Source: Favolaschia claudopus
Taxonomy: Eukaryota > Basidiomycota > Agaricomycetes > Agaricales > Mycenaceae
DNA: 64,000 bases
Assembly: GCA_037176885.1 (NCBI GenBank)
Contig: JAWWNJ010000053.1
Location: 1,364,001 to 1,428,000 of the forward strand
Direction of reading: 5' to 3'
The translations under genes were made by a program, and so were the position numbers. Every line of letters begins with the position of its first letter. Position 1 is the first letter of the stretch. The notes beneath the pieces are model-generated. The model had not been told where the DNA came from, ran no database searches, and worked only from the letters and a program-made list of their open reading frames with translations. This document shows positions 33,380 through 44,821 of this stretch, piece by piece.

Positions 33380-33646
33380 TAAACAAAACGTGACCGATAA
33401 TTGTGTACATGTTTGCGCTCGCAGCGGTACGGCCCGCGACTTTCGACTTCGTCCCATCGGCCCCGACGCGTAATTTCCCACTACCTACAGGCTAAGCGGT
33501 TTTGATGTAGAATTCACATGTCTCGTCTACGTCTGTAAAGAGCTCATGTTTTGGCAAATAGCTCGTCTATTCACTTCGCTTCGACTTCAATCCTCTGACT
33601 TCACTCCTCTATACATGCCCTCGAACTGAACGACGCTAAGCACGTA

Positions 33647-34062
33647 AGGTAGGGGACATACAAATGCTGTGAACGTCCAAATATGGACAAGATCAGATCA
33701 ATCCTTTCACCAGGTCAGTTCAAGCACGGTTGTGCTTTATTCCTTCCATGAATCTGTAGATAAACCTTCTATACATTCCCCACCCAGCCCGCTAAGGATT
33801 TGACCTCAAGTTGCGGGAAGAGATGTGCTCGCAAAATTCCCATCAATCAATCATGGGAAAAGTTGATGGCTTGTTCTGGCCGCAACTACAGTATCCACAG
33901 CTCGCCGAATGTTGTACAAAGTAGCTGGAGTTGTAGGCAAGAAGTATATCTACATATTCATGGGACGGATAAGCCCCAAAGTGGTCAGAGGTCGCGCGAT
34001 ATTCGAATTGATCTGATCTTGTCCATATTTGGACGTTCACAGCATTTGTATGTCCCCTACCT
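33647..34062. mobile_element. TA-flanked inverted-repeat element
   Basis: Ends AGGTAGGGGACATACAAATG and its reverse complement; the inverted repeat extends about 55 bp, with TA at 33645-33646 and 34063-34064. Non-coding. Confidence 0.7.
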
Positions 34063-34129
34063 TACGGTATGGAGAGACCGCGGTCCAGTTGTCTAACATC
34101 AAACAGTACCGTGGCGAAGAGAAGGGCAC

Positions 34130-34320
34130 TATAAATTCATTTTTCAGTAAATATTCTAGTTTCAACCAAAAAGGAAGCTGAACTCGTAGTTTTCGGGGTG
34201 GTTTACTGCTTGGTTCGAAGTTTTGACCCAAGTTCAACTTCCGACCCGAAGTTTTCCAAAAATGGCAATTGAAGCGGAAGTTGAACTCGTAGTTGAAGTT
34301 GAACTTGAATGAAGTTTGGC
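34130..34320. repeat. Cluster of GAAGTTGAAC words
   Basis: Repeated GAAGTT, GTTGAAC and AACTTC words on both strands. A like cluster lies at 37120-37510. The two could be subterminal ends of one 3.4-kb element or two separate ones; no termini were found. Confidence 0.4.
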
Positions 34321-34340
34321 ATCAATCATATGAAGATTTA

Positions 34341-34556
34341 TGGTGCGCTCGGCCTAAACACCACCAAAGAGGAACAAATTTATTGCGCCTGATCGGAACC
34401 TTCCCATGACTGATCCTCTGGTCAAAACACTCCGATTAGATAGTAAACTAATCCCTCTAAAGGAATTTACTGTCCCCTCAAAATTCACAATAAATACTTT
34501 TTTCTCCAGGCGGATTTGAGACATCAGTGATGCGATCAATCAATCAGTCATGTGAG
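34341..34556. repeat. Dispersed repeat, copy 2 (inverted)
   Basis: Reverse complement of 6799-6977. Its end GGTGGTGTTTAGGCCGAGCG also recurs near 35550 in opposite orientation, so 34341-35575 is bounded by inverted copies of that word. Confidence 0.55.
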
Positions 34557-34599
34557 CTTACGGAATAGGCCCGATTTAGGTTCGGACTCTGGCTTCATA

Positions 34600-35160
34600 T
34601 GATAGCGGACCGAACTTCGTGACAAGCCAGATACCTAAGTTGGAAATTGTTACTGTGCCCTCAGTTTTTACCCAGTGGCATTGAAACTGTGCAGAAATGA
34701 CCATAAGAAGGAAGACTAGAGATCCCTCGGGTCAAAAGTCTCAAAATCCACAAAATCATTTCTTCTTCCACGGATTTCGCGCTTTCGGTCCGGGCCGAGA
34801 CATAGCCGGTGGCTGTACGATGCCATCAGCGCATCAGATGTCTGCCGCACCACTGAACCTTCACCAAATCTCAACCAAATCCAAGGGACTTCTGCTATGG
34901 GTGTTTGCTGGGGTCAGAATTGAGCTACTGACCAACTTCAGGCTATAATCCGATGGTTTTTTTCCGGAAACCTGAAGTTAGGTACACACACTTTTGAAAT
35001 TTTGCGCAAAAATTTCGCGCTTTTCTAACCCTAGACTAGGGTTTCTCCGTTTTCTCTGAAATGCGAATTTTGCCTATAAACCCACCCCAAGTTCCTGCTA
35101 AATCTCAAGTTTCAAAGAATTTTGGCCAAAATTCCGGCTTGATATGAAGTTGTGTCTGCT
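34600..35160. repeat. Diverged dispersed repeat, copy 2
   Basis: Partner of 2340-2905, same orientation, moderately diverged. No coding capacity recognised. Confidence 0.5.
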
Positions 35161-35854
35161 ATCATACATATGCTTAATCTCGGCTCCAGATCTTTCGGGA
35201 TGATGGCCGGGGCAGCAACATCAACCAAATCACCAGCACCATCATCCCTACAACAGCCGCGATCAAATTGTACCATCATTCTGCCTCGCTATCATCTCGA
35301 CATCTCAACATTGCCTGTTGCGGTAGCGCTCGCAGAGCGCGAGCGGCTGCTGCTCATAACGTCTGGGTTCGAGACTAACATATGCTCTCAGAGAGGTTTA
35401 TGAGCCACATACTACACTAATTATAGCTGGGGAGTATGTTCGGAGTCTGCCTCAACCTCATTCTGCAACAGAAAATGCAATTTAAATTCGAAATTTTTCC
35501 GTCGGTCGATTTGAGACATCAGTGATGGCATCAAAGATGGGACTATTTGGTGGTGTTTAGGCCGAGCGCACCATACTTGATTCTCACTTAGACTGCTGTG
35601 AGGTCAGATATAGCCAGAGGTTTGAATCATCCTTCCACGTAGTTTGAGCAGCGTTGAATCAATCAGTCATCATGCCGCCGCCCGGCAGCTGCAACTCCCT
35701 TGATCCGCTTGATGGCATCATGATCGCTTTCTGAACAACATTGAGAAGTTGTTTGTTGATCATGTATCCGCCTTTGCTGGTTATAGGTTCTTTCCTATGT
35801 CCTCTCCCTCCCTTTAACTTAGTATCTGATTTATTCTCAGGTTGGCCAACGTCT

Positions 35855-35917
35855 CACCAATTCCGCTGCTTTGATTTTTAAGAATCAAACTTAAAAATCA
35901 AAGCAGCGGAATTGGTG
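35855..35917. repeat. Perfect 28-bp hairpin
   Basis: 35855-35882 (CACCAATTCCGCTGCTTTGA...) is the exact reverse complement of 35890-35917 with a 7-nt loop. No T run follows directly, so a terminator is not claimed. Confidence 0.85.
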
Positions 35918-35919
35918 TA

Positions 35920-37600
35920 ATTTTCTGACTCTTTGGTTAGTACTTCCGTTGAAAGTGTCAACTGAAGTGTGCGGATACTGAGCTCACGCTCCCTAGGAGG
36001 CTTGACACATTCATAACTCTGCTAGTAGCCTTGACAGAGACATGCATATCTATCAGTATCAATGGCCCTACCCTATCTCATGCTCTCAACACGGTCTTGT
36101 CAGTTAAAGCCTGCATCACATAGCATGGGTCGTTCGTTGGGATCTACTTATCATTCCGAGTTGCATTAATCCGTATTGCTTCTCAACTTTGAACGGAAAG
36201 AGTCTTACTTGAAACGAAGTCCACCAGCAGCCTAGAAAATACGAGTCCGAGACAGTAAACCTGTGTAAAGTCTGAATCAATGTCAAGTGAACACATACAT
36301 AAGAATACTTTGACATCCGCAATATAATCTCAAGTATAATCAACGGAAAGGCATAATCAATCCAATACCAAGCAGTTGATTAAAATAAATGCTCACCACA
36401 TTTGCATAGTTCAAATGATCAAATGACGAAAATATTCTAACTGCTTACAGCGTCAACCAGCGGCCTAGAAAAAAAGTCAGGAGCACAAGGAGCAAAAGAG
36501 AGGAAGAAATGCAAACAAGACGACTTCAGTGTTCAATATGAGATAGTTTAGTCAACGGAAATATGAGAAGGCAAAGACTTGAAAAAGCAGAAGTTTCATA
36601 GGAGCAGAGTTGCGGGGAAATAGATTCGTTGGGCAAAGTGCGAGATAGAAGCATATTCAACAGGGTTCTGGTAAGCTGTAAGTAGAACCACTAGCGGACT
36701 CGGGGAGAGTCTTGGAAGTACAAAATTGAGGTTGTCGGCCGCCTTCACTCTGTGCTGAATAGGCGGAATAGCGCACAAATTGAACTTGAGACATGTCAAA
36801 GGTAATATATTCTTTGAAGTAGATTAGGAAATGTACCTGCGCAGAATTTAGTCCCTTTGAATTCAATCCAATATAAGCATAGTTGAGAAAGAGTATACTT
36901 CATCAATGTTAACTTCTTCCCTGCGCGAGAAATTGTTAGAAGTAATGATGAACCCTGCAAGAACATACATTTCAGCTTGCCTAGAGACATACATCCCAGC
37001 CTTACACAAGAGGTTTCTGTGTCTTATGACAAGCAGAAATGAACAAAAAATGGGGATCCGGCCCGGCTCCATCACTGATGAAATGATGGCAACCGAGGCC
37101 ATCAAATGATTGACATCATGCGAACGAAGTTGAACTTCAAGTGCGCACCCCATAACTTCGACCGGTACTGTACTTCAAGTATGAAGTTGGAGTTGAAATC
37201 TTCATGCTCTTCATACCGCTCAACTTCCGGCTGCAAACTACAGATCAAAGCTCGAATATTTAATGAAAAATGAGGTCATAGGGCACCCTCGGGCACCTAT
37301 AAATGTTTTTTTCGCTGTTTATTATGTGGTTGAATGTCGAGGTTGAGGTCGGAGCTTTACACTGCCAGCTGTGGTTTGAGCTCGAAGTTTCTGTACATAT
37401 TCTGATGCGAACATTATTTTTGGTGATACGAGGTTCGAAGTCCGAAGTTTGCCGAGGCTGAAGTCCGAAGTTTATCGTTGGACAGAAGCCAAGGTTCAAG
37501 TTCAAGATTTGAGCATTTGATCAAACCACCATCAAACTGTCATCAAACCCGAGGAAATCCGAGTGTTGGGGCCGGTTTGATCCCCTACATGTGTGACATC
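35920..37600. other. No gene recognised
   Basis: Only short open frames without domain similarity. The GAAGTT-type word cluster at 37120-37510 is the only structure seen. Confidence 0.4.
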
Positions 37601-37613
37601 AATGTGTGACATA

Positions 37614-38632
37614 CAGCCGTTTTGGAAACAATATACGGGTTTTGATTGAGTGGTGCTCGTTCGTTTGTGCTTACCTTTGTTAACAGACACTGTGCAAAGT
37701 ATACATCATGAAATTCATGCAAACTGTCATGAATTTCAGGTTTCATGATGTTTTGTCATGAAGCACACCATGAATTTCAAGGGGGGTTTCATGATGCTCA
37801 GAAGCTCATTTTTGCAAGATTATGAATTCATGACAAAACATCACGAATTTTCGTCATAAAGAACCGAGCGATTTTTTCTGGCTAAGTCCACCAAGAGTTA
37901 AGTGGGTAGGGTGCTAATATCAATAATAAAGCCAATAAATGGTATCAGTCGGTCTCTGGTCTCTATCAAGTGCACACTGCTGAAAATTAGAAACAAATGA
38001 GGAGAACGGGGATGAACAACTTGAGACTGTGCAGTATGACATCCATATATTGGCGAAGCTAACAAAGTTTATAATTCCCACTTAGTCTACCAGTAGTACT
38101 CTCAACGTGATATACTGTAGTATGTCACACGGCGGTCTTGAGTTCGATGCCGGCTGGTCGCATCTGAGAATGGTGGTTATTTATTTGCTTTGCACCGCTC
38201 TCGTTTCATGATATTTTGTTCTGAAATACTTGATAAAACATCATGAAAAAACGTCAAGAAGAGCCCCATAATCATCATGAAAACATACTTTCAATTCATG
38301 ATGTTTCGTTAGCAATTTCCAGGCGATTCATCATGAATTCCTGGACATAATGTTAGGATTTTCATGGCCAACAACATCATGAATTTCATGACCCTTCCTT
38401 TGCACAGTGAGAACTGACTCAGCTGCTACTTGCCCAGAGCTTGACACGGCCATGGCTTGCGAGCAAGGGCCAAAACAAGGGACCAGCGACACTTGATGTG
38501 GTACGGCAGCGCCCCGCAAAGTTTGCGCAAAGTGGTGCTTGGCTTTGCCGATGACAGAATCGTCAACAAGCGTAAGCACAAACGAAGGAGCACCACTCGA
38601 TCAAAACCCGTATATTGTTTCCAAAACGGCTG
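37614..38632. mobile_element. TA-flanked element, CAGCCGTTTT family, with a nested insertion
   Basis: About 65-70 bp of terminal inverted repeat begins CAGCCGTTTTGGAAACAATA, with TA at 37612-37613 and 38633-38634. A second element (37688-38409) sits between the arms, so the original was only about 300 bp. Related ends occur at 27023 and 6572. Confidence 0.75.
37688..38409. mobile_element. Nested inverted-repeat element with CATGAATTTC words
   Basis: Ends CACTGTGCAAAG and CTTTGCACAGTG are exact reverse complements. The interior edges are filled with CATGATG/TTTCATGA words on both strands. I could not see a target duplication. Confidence 0.6.
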
Positions 38633-38691
38633 TATCTTTCGGCCCGCCTATCCGGACTGTCCTCGCTGACACTGCTTCTCGCCCTTTTGCT

Positions 38692-39452
38692 TAGTCTCGT
38701 GACCAGACTCTTATGCCATCCCAAAGGGAACCCTGTCATAAGAGTCTGGAACAATCAGCGGCTGTCGAACCGTACCCTTGAGCTATCAAAAATTGATGGA
38801 GCTTTCCCACAGTATGTGGACTTTACTTCCACTTGTTTTGCTCCCTCCTGCACAATATTCTTTTAAAATTAGAGCCCAGACTACCTCTATGTTGAAGTGA
38901 AAGTCTATCCGTGTAGTCAAAATAATATTTCCGAAGCAAATCTCAGTTCCTCAAGAGGTTTGAGTACTGCGTAATAAGGATGACTGTTACTTCCCACAAC
39001 GGTACGAGGGCCTCAAGTGGCTCATCTTGGCTCCTTTGTAGACATTCTACTCAGTATAGCTTGTAGACATTATCTCTTCCGACATCTTCGCTTACTACCT
39101 GCTTCAAACTATCGTCTGAATGCAACTTTCGGCGAGTTGAACCGTTTTGGGAAGTGCTGTCAGCAGAATTACGCACAGGCTGAATATATTGTGGCCTCAA
39201 CCATGGTCAAGAAAAAAATTTGTTTCGAGGGCTAGATACACTACAGACAGCCGGCAAACTCTTATGATACACAAATTTTATGTCGTGAAAAGGCAGGAGG
39301 GAGCAAAACAAGTGGAAGTAAAGTCCACATACTGTGGGAAAGCTCCATCAATTTTTGATAGCTCAAGGGTACGGTTCGACAGCCGCTGATTGTTCCAGAC
39401 TCTTATGACAGGGTTCCCTTTGGGATGGCATAAGAGTCTGGTCACGAGACTA
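38692..39452. mobile_element. MULE-like element with 160-bp inverted ends
   Basis: The 761-bp element has inverted repeats 38692-38851 and 39293-39452 with no mismatch seen over 160 bp, starting TAGTCTCGTGACCAGACTCT. Nine-bp target duplications CCTTTTGCT lie at 38683-38691 and 39453-39461. Long inverted ends with a 9-bp duplication are the Mutator-like pattern. Each arm holds its own stem-loop (CCAGACTCTTATG with CATAAGAGTCTGG). The 440-bp middle encodes no transposase. Confidence 0.85.
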
Positions 39453-39758
39453 CCTTTTGCTAAGGATTTTGTATGCGACGGGGCTGCTGGGTTCTACATC
39501 GTGACTGACGAGGAGTCTGTCATCTTTTTCGATAAAGACGATGAGTTTTTTTTTTGGCGAGCGACTTCTCACGGATTTTCAGCTGGTGTCGTCTTCGCTG
39601 AACTCATCGTTCTGCGCGATGTTTTTGGCGAGCAGGGTACGCCCGAGTCGACAGCCATATGCCAGTGGTTTCAAGACGTCATTGACACTGCTGTAAATGA
39701 ACGCCGCGATGTCCGCGTGAGTCTTCCTTCGTTATCGTCTGAACTGTCGCTGATTTGA
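39453..39758 (+). pseudogene. Gene fragment of unknown family split by the MULE-like element
   Basis: An open frame reads AKDFVCDGAAGFYIVTDEES, then FFDKDDEFFFWRA and FSAGVVFAELIVLRDVFGEQ, ordinary protein-like composition. Across the 9-bp duplication, the frame continues from sequence before 38683, so the MULE inserted into coding DNA. No domain recognised. Confidence 0.45.
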
Positions 39759-39942
39759 TTTCATGTAAGCCGAAAAGCGACGGCACCATGGTCCAGCTTG
39801 GTTACAATGCTGGACCCAGGAAATGGGTACCAGATCCAGTTCCGTGGCCTTGCTTACTTACAAGTTTCCCACATTCGAGCGAGCTCCTCCCGAGGCAGCC
39901 CGAGGCTTACTTTACTTATGGCTACTCCGCGTAAGCATTTGA

Positions 39943-40296
39943 CAGCTATCTACAAAACACTGGAGCGCTCCGAAAAAAAGTTCACACAACGGTTTTGACA
40001 GCTCCTGCCTAATTCGGCCAGCCCGCTCCACTTTCTCCAACGACACTCGCCCTTTCGTCACTGCTCCTGGAACGTCTCTCTCGCCTACCATGCCCTACAA
40101 TACCTTCCGCTACATCCCTCCTGCACACAAGCGGCTCCTGATTACCATGGCCGCCTAGGCTGCAACACGAGGTCGCCCCGCCCTGACGCGCCAGCCGTCG
40201 ACGCAATGGATCCGGCACCTACCTCATATGGTAATTGACGTCATTGCATCAATGGGAACTTTTTTTCGGAGCGCTCCAGTGTTTTGTAGATAGCTG
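39943..40296. mobile_element. 354-bp element with perfect 40-bp inverted ends
   Basis: Ends beginning CAGCTATCTACAAAACACTG are exact reverse complements for 40 bp. The same 40 bp occur alone at 9990-10029. Inside, a short frame at 40091 (MPYNTFRYIPPAHKRLLITM) resembles the N-terminus of a helix-turn-helix transposase, then stops. GA flanks both sides; a TA duplication is absent. Confidence 0.7.
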
Positions 40297-40362
40297 GAAT
40301 CGACTTTTCCATGTTGACACACCTCACATCATCACAGCTCATACCACAAAGACCCATGCTAC

Positions 40363-40749
40363 GTGTCTGGTGTCTGCGGTATCAGCCTTAATGTTGGCCG
40401 TACCGTCAACCCTCCTCCTTCCCCGACATTGGCAATGCCAGGTCTACGCCAAACACGATCGCAGACCCGCGCGGGCAGCGCACCTGGTCAAATCGATTCT
40501 ACTTCTGAGGACTTCAGCAAGTGGCCCGCAAACGGTGGAGGTAATTTTGTCGACATCGTTGTTCATCAGGCTGCTGGCACGCTCTTTGCCTTCAACCCGG
40601 CGATGGGTCATGGTACGACTCGACTTTGTGGTGCGACCAACTATCTAGCAGCAATCACCTTTTCCTCGCACATCTACAAGGCCTTTCAGTTGCCGCAAAC
40701 GGGAAGCATTGAAGCAGGAGATAAAGCTGGGGATGGAAACTTTGATTAG
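40363..40749 (+). CDS. Open frame of unknown function, probably a gene fragment
   Basis: 128 codons with ordinary protein composition (GGGNFVDIVVHQAAGTLFAF, TTRLCGATNYLAAITFSS). It may belong with the fragment at 39453-39758, separated from it by the 39943-40296 element. No family recognised; the start is only the first ATG in frame. Confidence 0.35.
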   Translation: MSGVCGISLNVGRTVNPPPSPTLAMPGLRQTRSQTRAGSAPGQIDSTSEDFSKWPANGGGNFVDIVVHQAAGTLFAFNPAMGHGTTRLCGATNYLAAITFSSHIYKAFQLPQTGSIEAGDKAGDGNFD

Positions 40750-40816
40750 TTGAATGTAGACTAAGCTGATATGTATCTCTCCAAGATATTCGAATCCATA
40801 TGCACCTTCGAGTTCT

Positions 40817-42640
40817 CTAGAATACATCGGAGTGTAGTACACGAACATGTGCGAGAGCAGTGCTCCATGCAGAAATTACAGTTGAACATCTCATAATGCA
40901 TAGGGTCCGTGGACCCACAAGCGCTATGCATTATGAGCAATATGCATTCCTACATACTGTCACACAGTGTGACATGTGTGACATTGTCACGAATTTACTA
41001 TATACGGAAGTGCGGCAGATGCCGGATTGTCCACCAGTTGTCGTAAAAGCGGTCAAAATCATGTAACAAGTTATAAACTGGTGTTTTTGACGTGAATAGT
41101 ACCCATATGCGTTAGAAGAGTGACACAAACTGTATCAATTTTGCGATCTCATAATGCATGATGCACTAAAAACTTGCCCCAAACCTTATGCATTATGCAA
41201 TATGAGAAATGCATAAAACACCAGCCTACCAAGTTGGTGGACCCCGAAACACTATGCAGAATGAGGTTTATGCATTGTGAGCATATGCATTATGAGATGT
41301 TCAACTGTATGTCACCTTCACCACTTCCCAAAAAAGCCGAAACGAGTTCATGCAGCGCAATCACCTCTTCATCGCTAATAAGGCCTGGAGGGGGCTGAAC
41401 AATAACCTCGCTAAGGTCTGGTGGCGGTCCAACACGTCCAACTCAAGAACTTGAACCCTCACCGAGTGGGTTGTTTCCTCGCGGTGACTCGAGCAGATTG
41501 TCGTCGCGGAGACCCTGCCAATCGATTCCGTACACCTCGAGCTCATCAAGATCCAAGCCTTCCTCTTCTGGTGGAAGCTGGTCTCCCCGGACCCCATTGA
41601 TGTACATGTCAAAAACAAACATGTCAGTAGGAGAACGGTTCGGGCCATTGCGAATCTGGATACGGTGCTGATTCCAGGACTCGGCGAAAAACGCAAGCTG
41701 ACTGTTGATGATTGGGAGGAATAAGAAGTGCAGGAGCCAAATGTGTGCGACATTATTGATGTCAAGGCCAAAGCGCACCTCGAGCATGACAAAGAAGTCG
41801 CCCCAGGCAGCGCCAACCTGTGCAGTCACATCAACCCAAAGTCGTTCAATACGGACATTATGAACACTTCTATAAATCCTTGAGCAATGTATCAAGCGAA
41901 AATAGGACTGCCATACCGCCCCTAGATATACGATCCGCGACGAACTCCCCGGCGTGACTCCATCCATGCTGCAACATAAATATTCTCGGTACCATGATCC
42001 CCGCGCAAACGAGATGGAACACCATATATCCGGGCTGCATCCAAGAACAGCTCCAGAGCAGTGTCAGCCGTGTTATTGTCACTAGCACGCAGACCTGTAA
42101 TGAGACGGGAATAACCGTCGATGAATCCGTGGATAACAATGCCCCAACGTATCAGCCCTGATATCTGTCAGAATCTGAGATGAGTAGAGTTTATGATTTT
42201 TGCGCACCGTGCTGTCCGTCATGATGCCACAGAGAATTTGGTCCTAGAACACGATAGTCGCGACGACGTATCCGAATGCGCTCAAAGATTCTGCGCACAG
42301 GATCAATGCGGAGAAGCGATTCCCGTATACGCTGTGTGGGCACACGATGTCCAAGTCGGCGGAGCATACCACCAAGCATACTTAGCCCTGCTCTCTTATA
42401 GTGAGTGCGTAGTCGGAGGAGAAGCATATCCAGCTCATCGTCTGTGATATCTGAGACAGGACCAGTGAAAGAGACTGTCGGCTGGGCAAGATTGCTGATT
42501 TCGGGGGGAAACTCTCCCGATTCTGGGATAGGGAGGTTGGGGTCGAGAATATCGTCTTCATCACCAAGAGAGACATTGGTTTGTTCCGACGCAGCCGGGA
42601 AAGGATTCGATTGTGGCTGTGCAATGCCCTCTGCAAGCTA
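40817..42640 (-). pseudogene. DDE integrase-type transposase, copy 1, decayed
   Basis: Homologous to the gene at 55594-57490 along its C-terminal two thirds. Reading down the minus strand: TDDELDMLLLRLR, MLRRLGHRVPTQRIRESLLR, WHHDGQHG (first Asp), an intron at the same place as copy 2, RGDHGTEN (second Asp), RIERLWVDV (Glu), and HFLFLPIINSQLAFFAESWN. Two Trp codons are stops (GSYI*GR near 41921, SS*VGRVG near 41447). The 5' third is missing beyond about 42640. The last exon is split by a MITE at 40879-41307. Downstream of it, 22 more codons match copy 2 and end at a TAG (40817-40819). Confidence 0.85.
40879..41307. mobile_element. TA-flanked MITE inside the integrase exon
   Basis: The 429-bp element has a perfect inverted repeat of 24 bp beginning CAGTTGAACATCTCATAATG, with TA at 40877-40878 and 41308-41309. 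CATAATGCAT words recur through the interior. Removing the element and one TA makes the integrase frame continuous and matching copy 2, which proves the boundaries. Confidence 0.92.
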
Positions 42641-42659
42641 TATAAATTCTACAATTCCG

Positions 42660-42900
42660 GTTACTTTTGGTCATGCCGAGTACGCGGCTTGCGCGTACGA
42701 GCACCCAGCCAGTAGACGAAAGATAGAGAGGAGGAGGGGGAGTCACCCAGTGACAACCGCTGCTCCGAGTAAATCCGATAAACCTGATGTGCCAGCTCAT
42801 CGAGTCGGGCGCCCCGCGCCCCCCATTCCTTCCAACGCATCTCCAGCGGCCCAGCCCAGGGTGTTGAAAGGTCTTCATCGTCCCCAGTCTCACCCGTAAG
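42660..42900 (-). pseudogene. Protein-coding fragment, unknown family
   Basis: A minus-strand frame reads LSTPWAGPLEMRWKEWGARG, ARLDELAHQVYRIYSEQRLS and GARTRKPRTRH. The composition is that of a real protein and I believe similar tails occur in other Agaricomycete repeats, but I cannot name it. Confidence 0.35.
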
Positions 42901-43239
42901 CAGCTACAAGAGTCGAGAAACTCGACTCAGCGCTGGGTGAGACTTATGTTTTCTTCCCTCCTCCCGGAAGCCCTCGCGGTGGGCTCCATTGTGATGCTCT
43001 TGGGAAAGAGGGAAGAGGGTGACCTGTGCTCTTGAGGCACAGAGGTCGGGAGCTGTGGGACGAGCGCGTCGTTGTATCCCAGCGACGAGGGACCGTGTTA
43101 CCCTCGATCGGAGCCCCTGCAACACCGGGGCCGTGGAGTAGTTAGACGCATACTCAGGCAAGCAGGGGGTCCAACCGAGAGCTGTGGTTCGCAGCATGAA
43201 TATCTTAGTCTTCACACATCGGAGTAGATTGCAAAGTAA

Positions 43240-44020
43240 AGATTGTATTATGTAGGTCATAGTTGGGGGAAATATAGCGAAGCGAAGTGTTAGATTTAAG
43301 CAGTTCCCAATGGGGAAGGAGCCGTACAGGCTGCAAGATTTAAACATAGCTCAACTGTTTAACTTACACAGTTGCAAGAAATTGTTGAAATTTCACAGTT
43401 CGCTTTCCTTATAGCCTGCTTGATTTACACAGTTCAGGGACGTCTTATCAACACACTTTAAGATCGACTGCGCGATTCTCACACTTCACTGATCTTTCAA
43501 CCGTTGAATGTGAATACCTGCGGGATGTGTAAAATCTACACCGTTGGCTATAGTGTCAAATTACTACACTTCCTACAGTGCTTAAATCTTCATCAACTAT
43601 GTGGCAGATATGTAGTGACTATGTGAAAATTTAAGGAAAATTTAGGAACTGATTTAAGGATAGTACAAACTCAAAACACCACGCACCCACTCCTCTGACT
43701 GAGACAATGCTTGAAATATTGCCTGCAGTTCCCGCAGCTCTAAGGATAATTTTCAAATAATAATTTGGATGTTTTTTATTGCTTTACAGGAAGGCTGATA
43801 CAAGAGCAACTGTTTACAACACACACTCAAAACCACAGTCGAAGTGTATAGCTATAACAGTTGGTCGCCGAATTGAGCTGTTTAAATCCAACATCTGAAT
43901 AGAACCGTGAAAGAATCACGCCTCACTCAACTGCTTCCATCACACGGTACACAAGCGAAGTGTTAAATTTAAGCACTTCAAAACGCCCGCCAAATCTCTT
44001 AAATCCGCAACACTATGTAA
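43240..44020. repeat. Cluster of GTGTAAAT/CACAGTT words
   Basis: GAAGTGTTAGATTTAAGCA near 43275 and GAAGTGTTAAATTTAAGCA near 43959 bound a stretch filled with short related words such as ACACAGTT and TGTGTAAAAT. The pattern resembles the word-repeat hAT-like elements; ends not resolved. Confidence 0.4.
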
Positions 44021-44055
44021 TGATGACAAGCGGAATATAAGGTATCAAACGTGTA

Positions 44056-44595
44056 CTGTAGCACTTTGTATGGGTGAAACAGACCCTTGAGCGTGACTGA
44101 AAACGCTACGCATGGAAACCAGAAACGGCCTCAGCGTTATGCGTGACATCATAGAATTTTGGAAACGGGCGGGCAAACACCGATAAAGTCTATTTCCAAA
44201 CGTTGAACGGATTCTGGGCAACCCTTAGCTCTCGTTTATGCTTTCTTCGCTCAGACACCTAAACCAGCGACGGGTCCACCACAAGCCCTCTTCGAGCGAC
44301 TGGTTAAACTACCTCGGCCAGCTTCTGGTACACCTTCCCAGCACCTTGCCCGTGGTCTCCGATGCACCGTACCGGTTCTATCTTGACGAAGATTGTAGAG
44401 ACTGATTGAGTGCAGTGAGGAGGAGGAGGGTTATAGCAGTAGATTCAGCTAGATTTTACAGCCACAAACATGATAATTCGACATCTTTGTATGTCACGCA
44501 GTCCTCAGGGAAACCACCCGACCGTTATGCGTTACCGTTGAAACGAAACAGGGCGGGCGTTACGCGTTACGTTTCACCCATACAAAGTGCTACAG
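44056..44595. mobile_element. TA-flanked inverted-repeat element
   Basis: 540 bp with a perfect 25-bp inverted repeat starting CTGTAGCACTTTGTATGGGT; TA at 44054-44055 and 44596-44597. GCGTTATGCGT-like words recur in the interior. Non-coding. Confidence 0.75.
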
Positions 44596-44821
44596 TAAGT
44601 AAGTAATATAATAATATGTACCCGTCACATGACGGGTGACACTCCCAGTTTTCGTCCAAAAAAGGGCAAAAAACGTCAAAATTTTCGGGCCGGCAGTCGC
44701 CGGCCTACCATATGGGGTAATTTGCTGTGCTGTGAACTATTTGTTCAGTGAACAATGAAGGTGACGGGTGACACCCCGTGAACCTTTGGTCGAAAGTGTA
44801 CAGTATGTTTAAACCTCTATA

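Noticed and set aside
34130..37510. One 3.4-kb hAT element bounded by the two GAAGTTGAAC clusters
   Set aside because: No matching termini or target duplication could be found, so the clusters are reported separately.
41447..41925. RIP-type mutation as the cause of the two Trp stops in integrase copy 1
   Set aside because: Both are G-to-A changes in TGG, but only one fits a CpA context and two sites are too few to judge.
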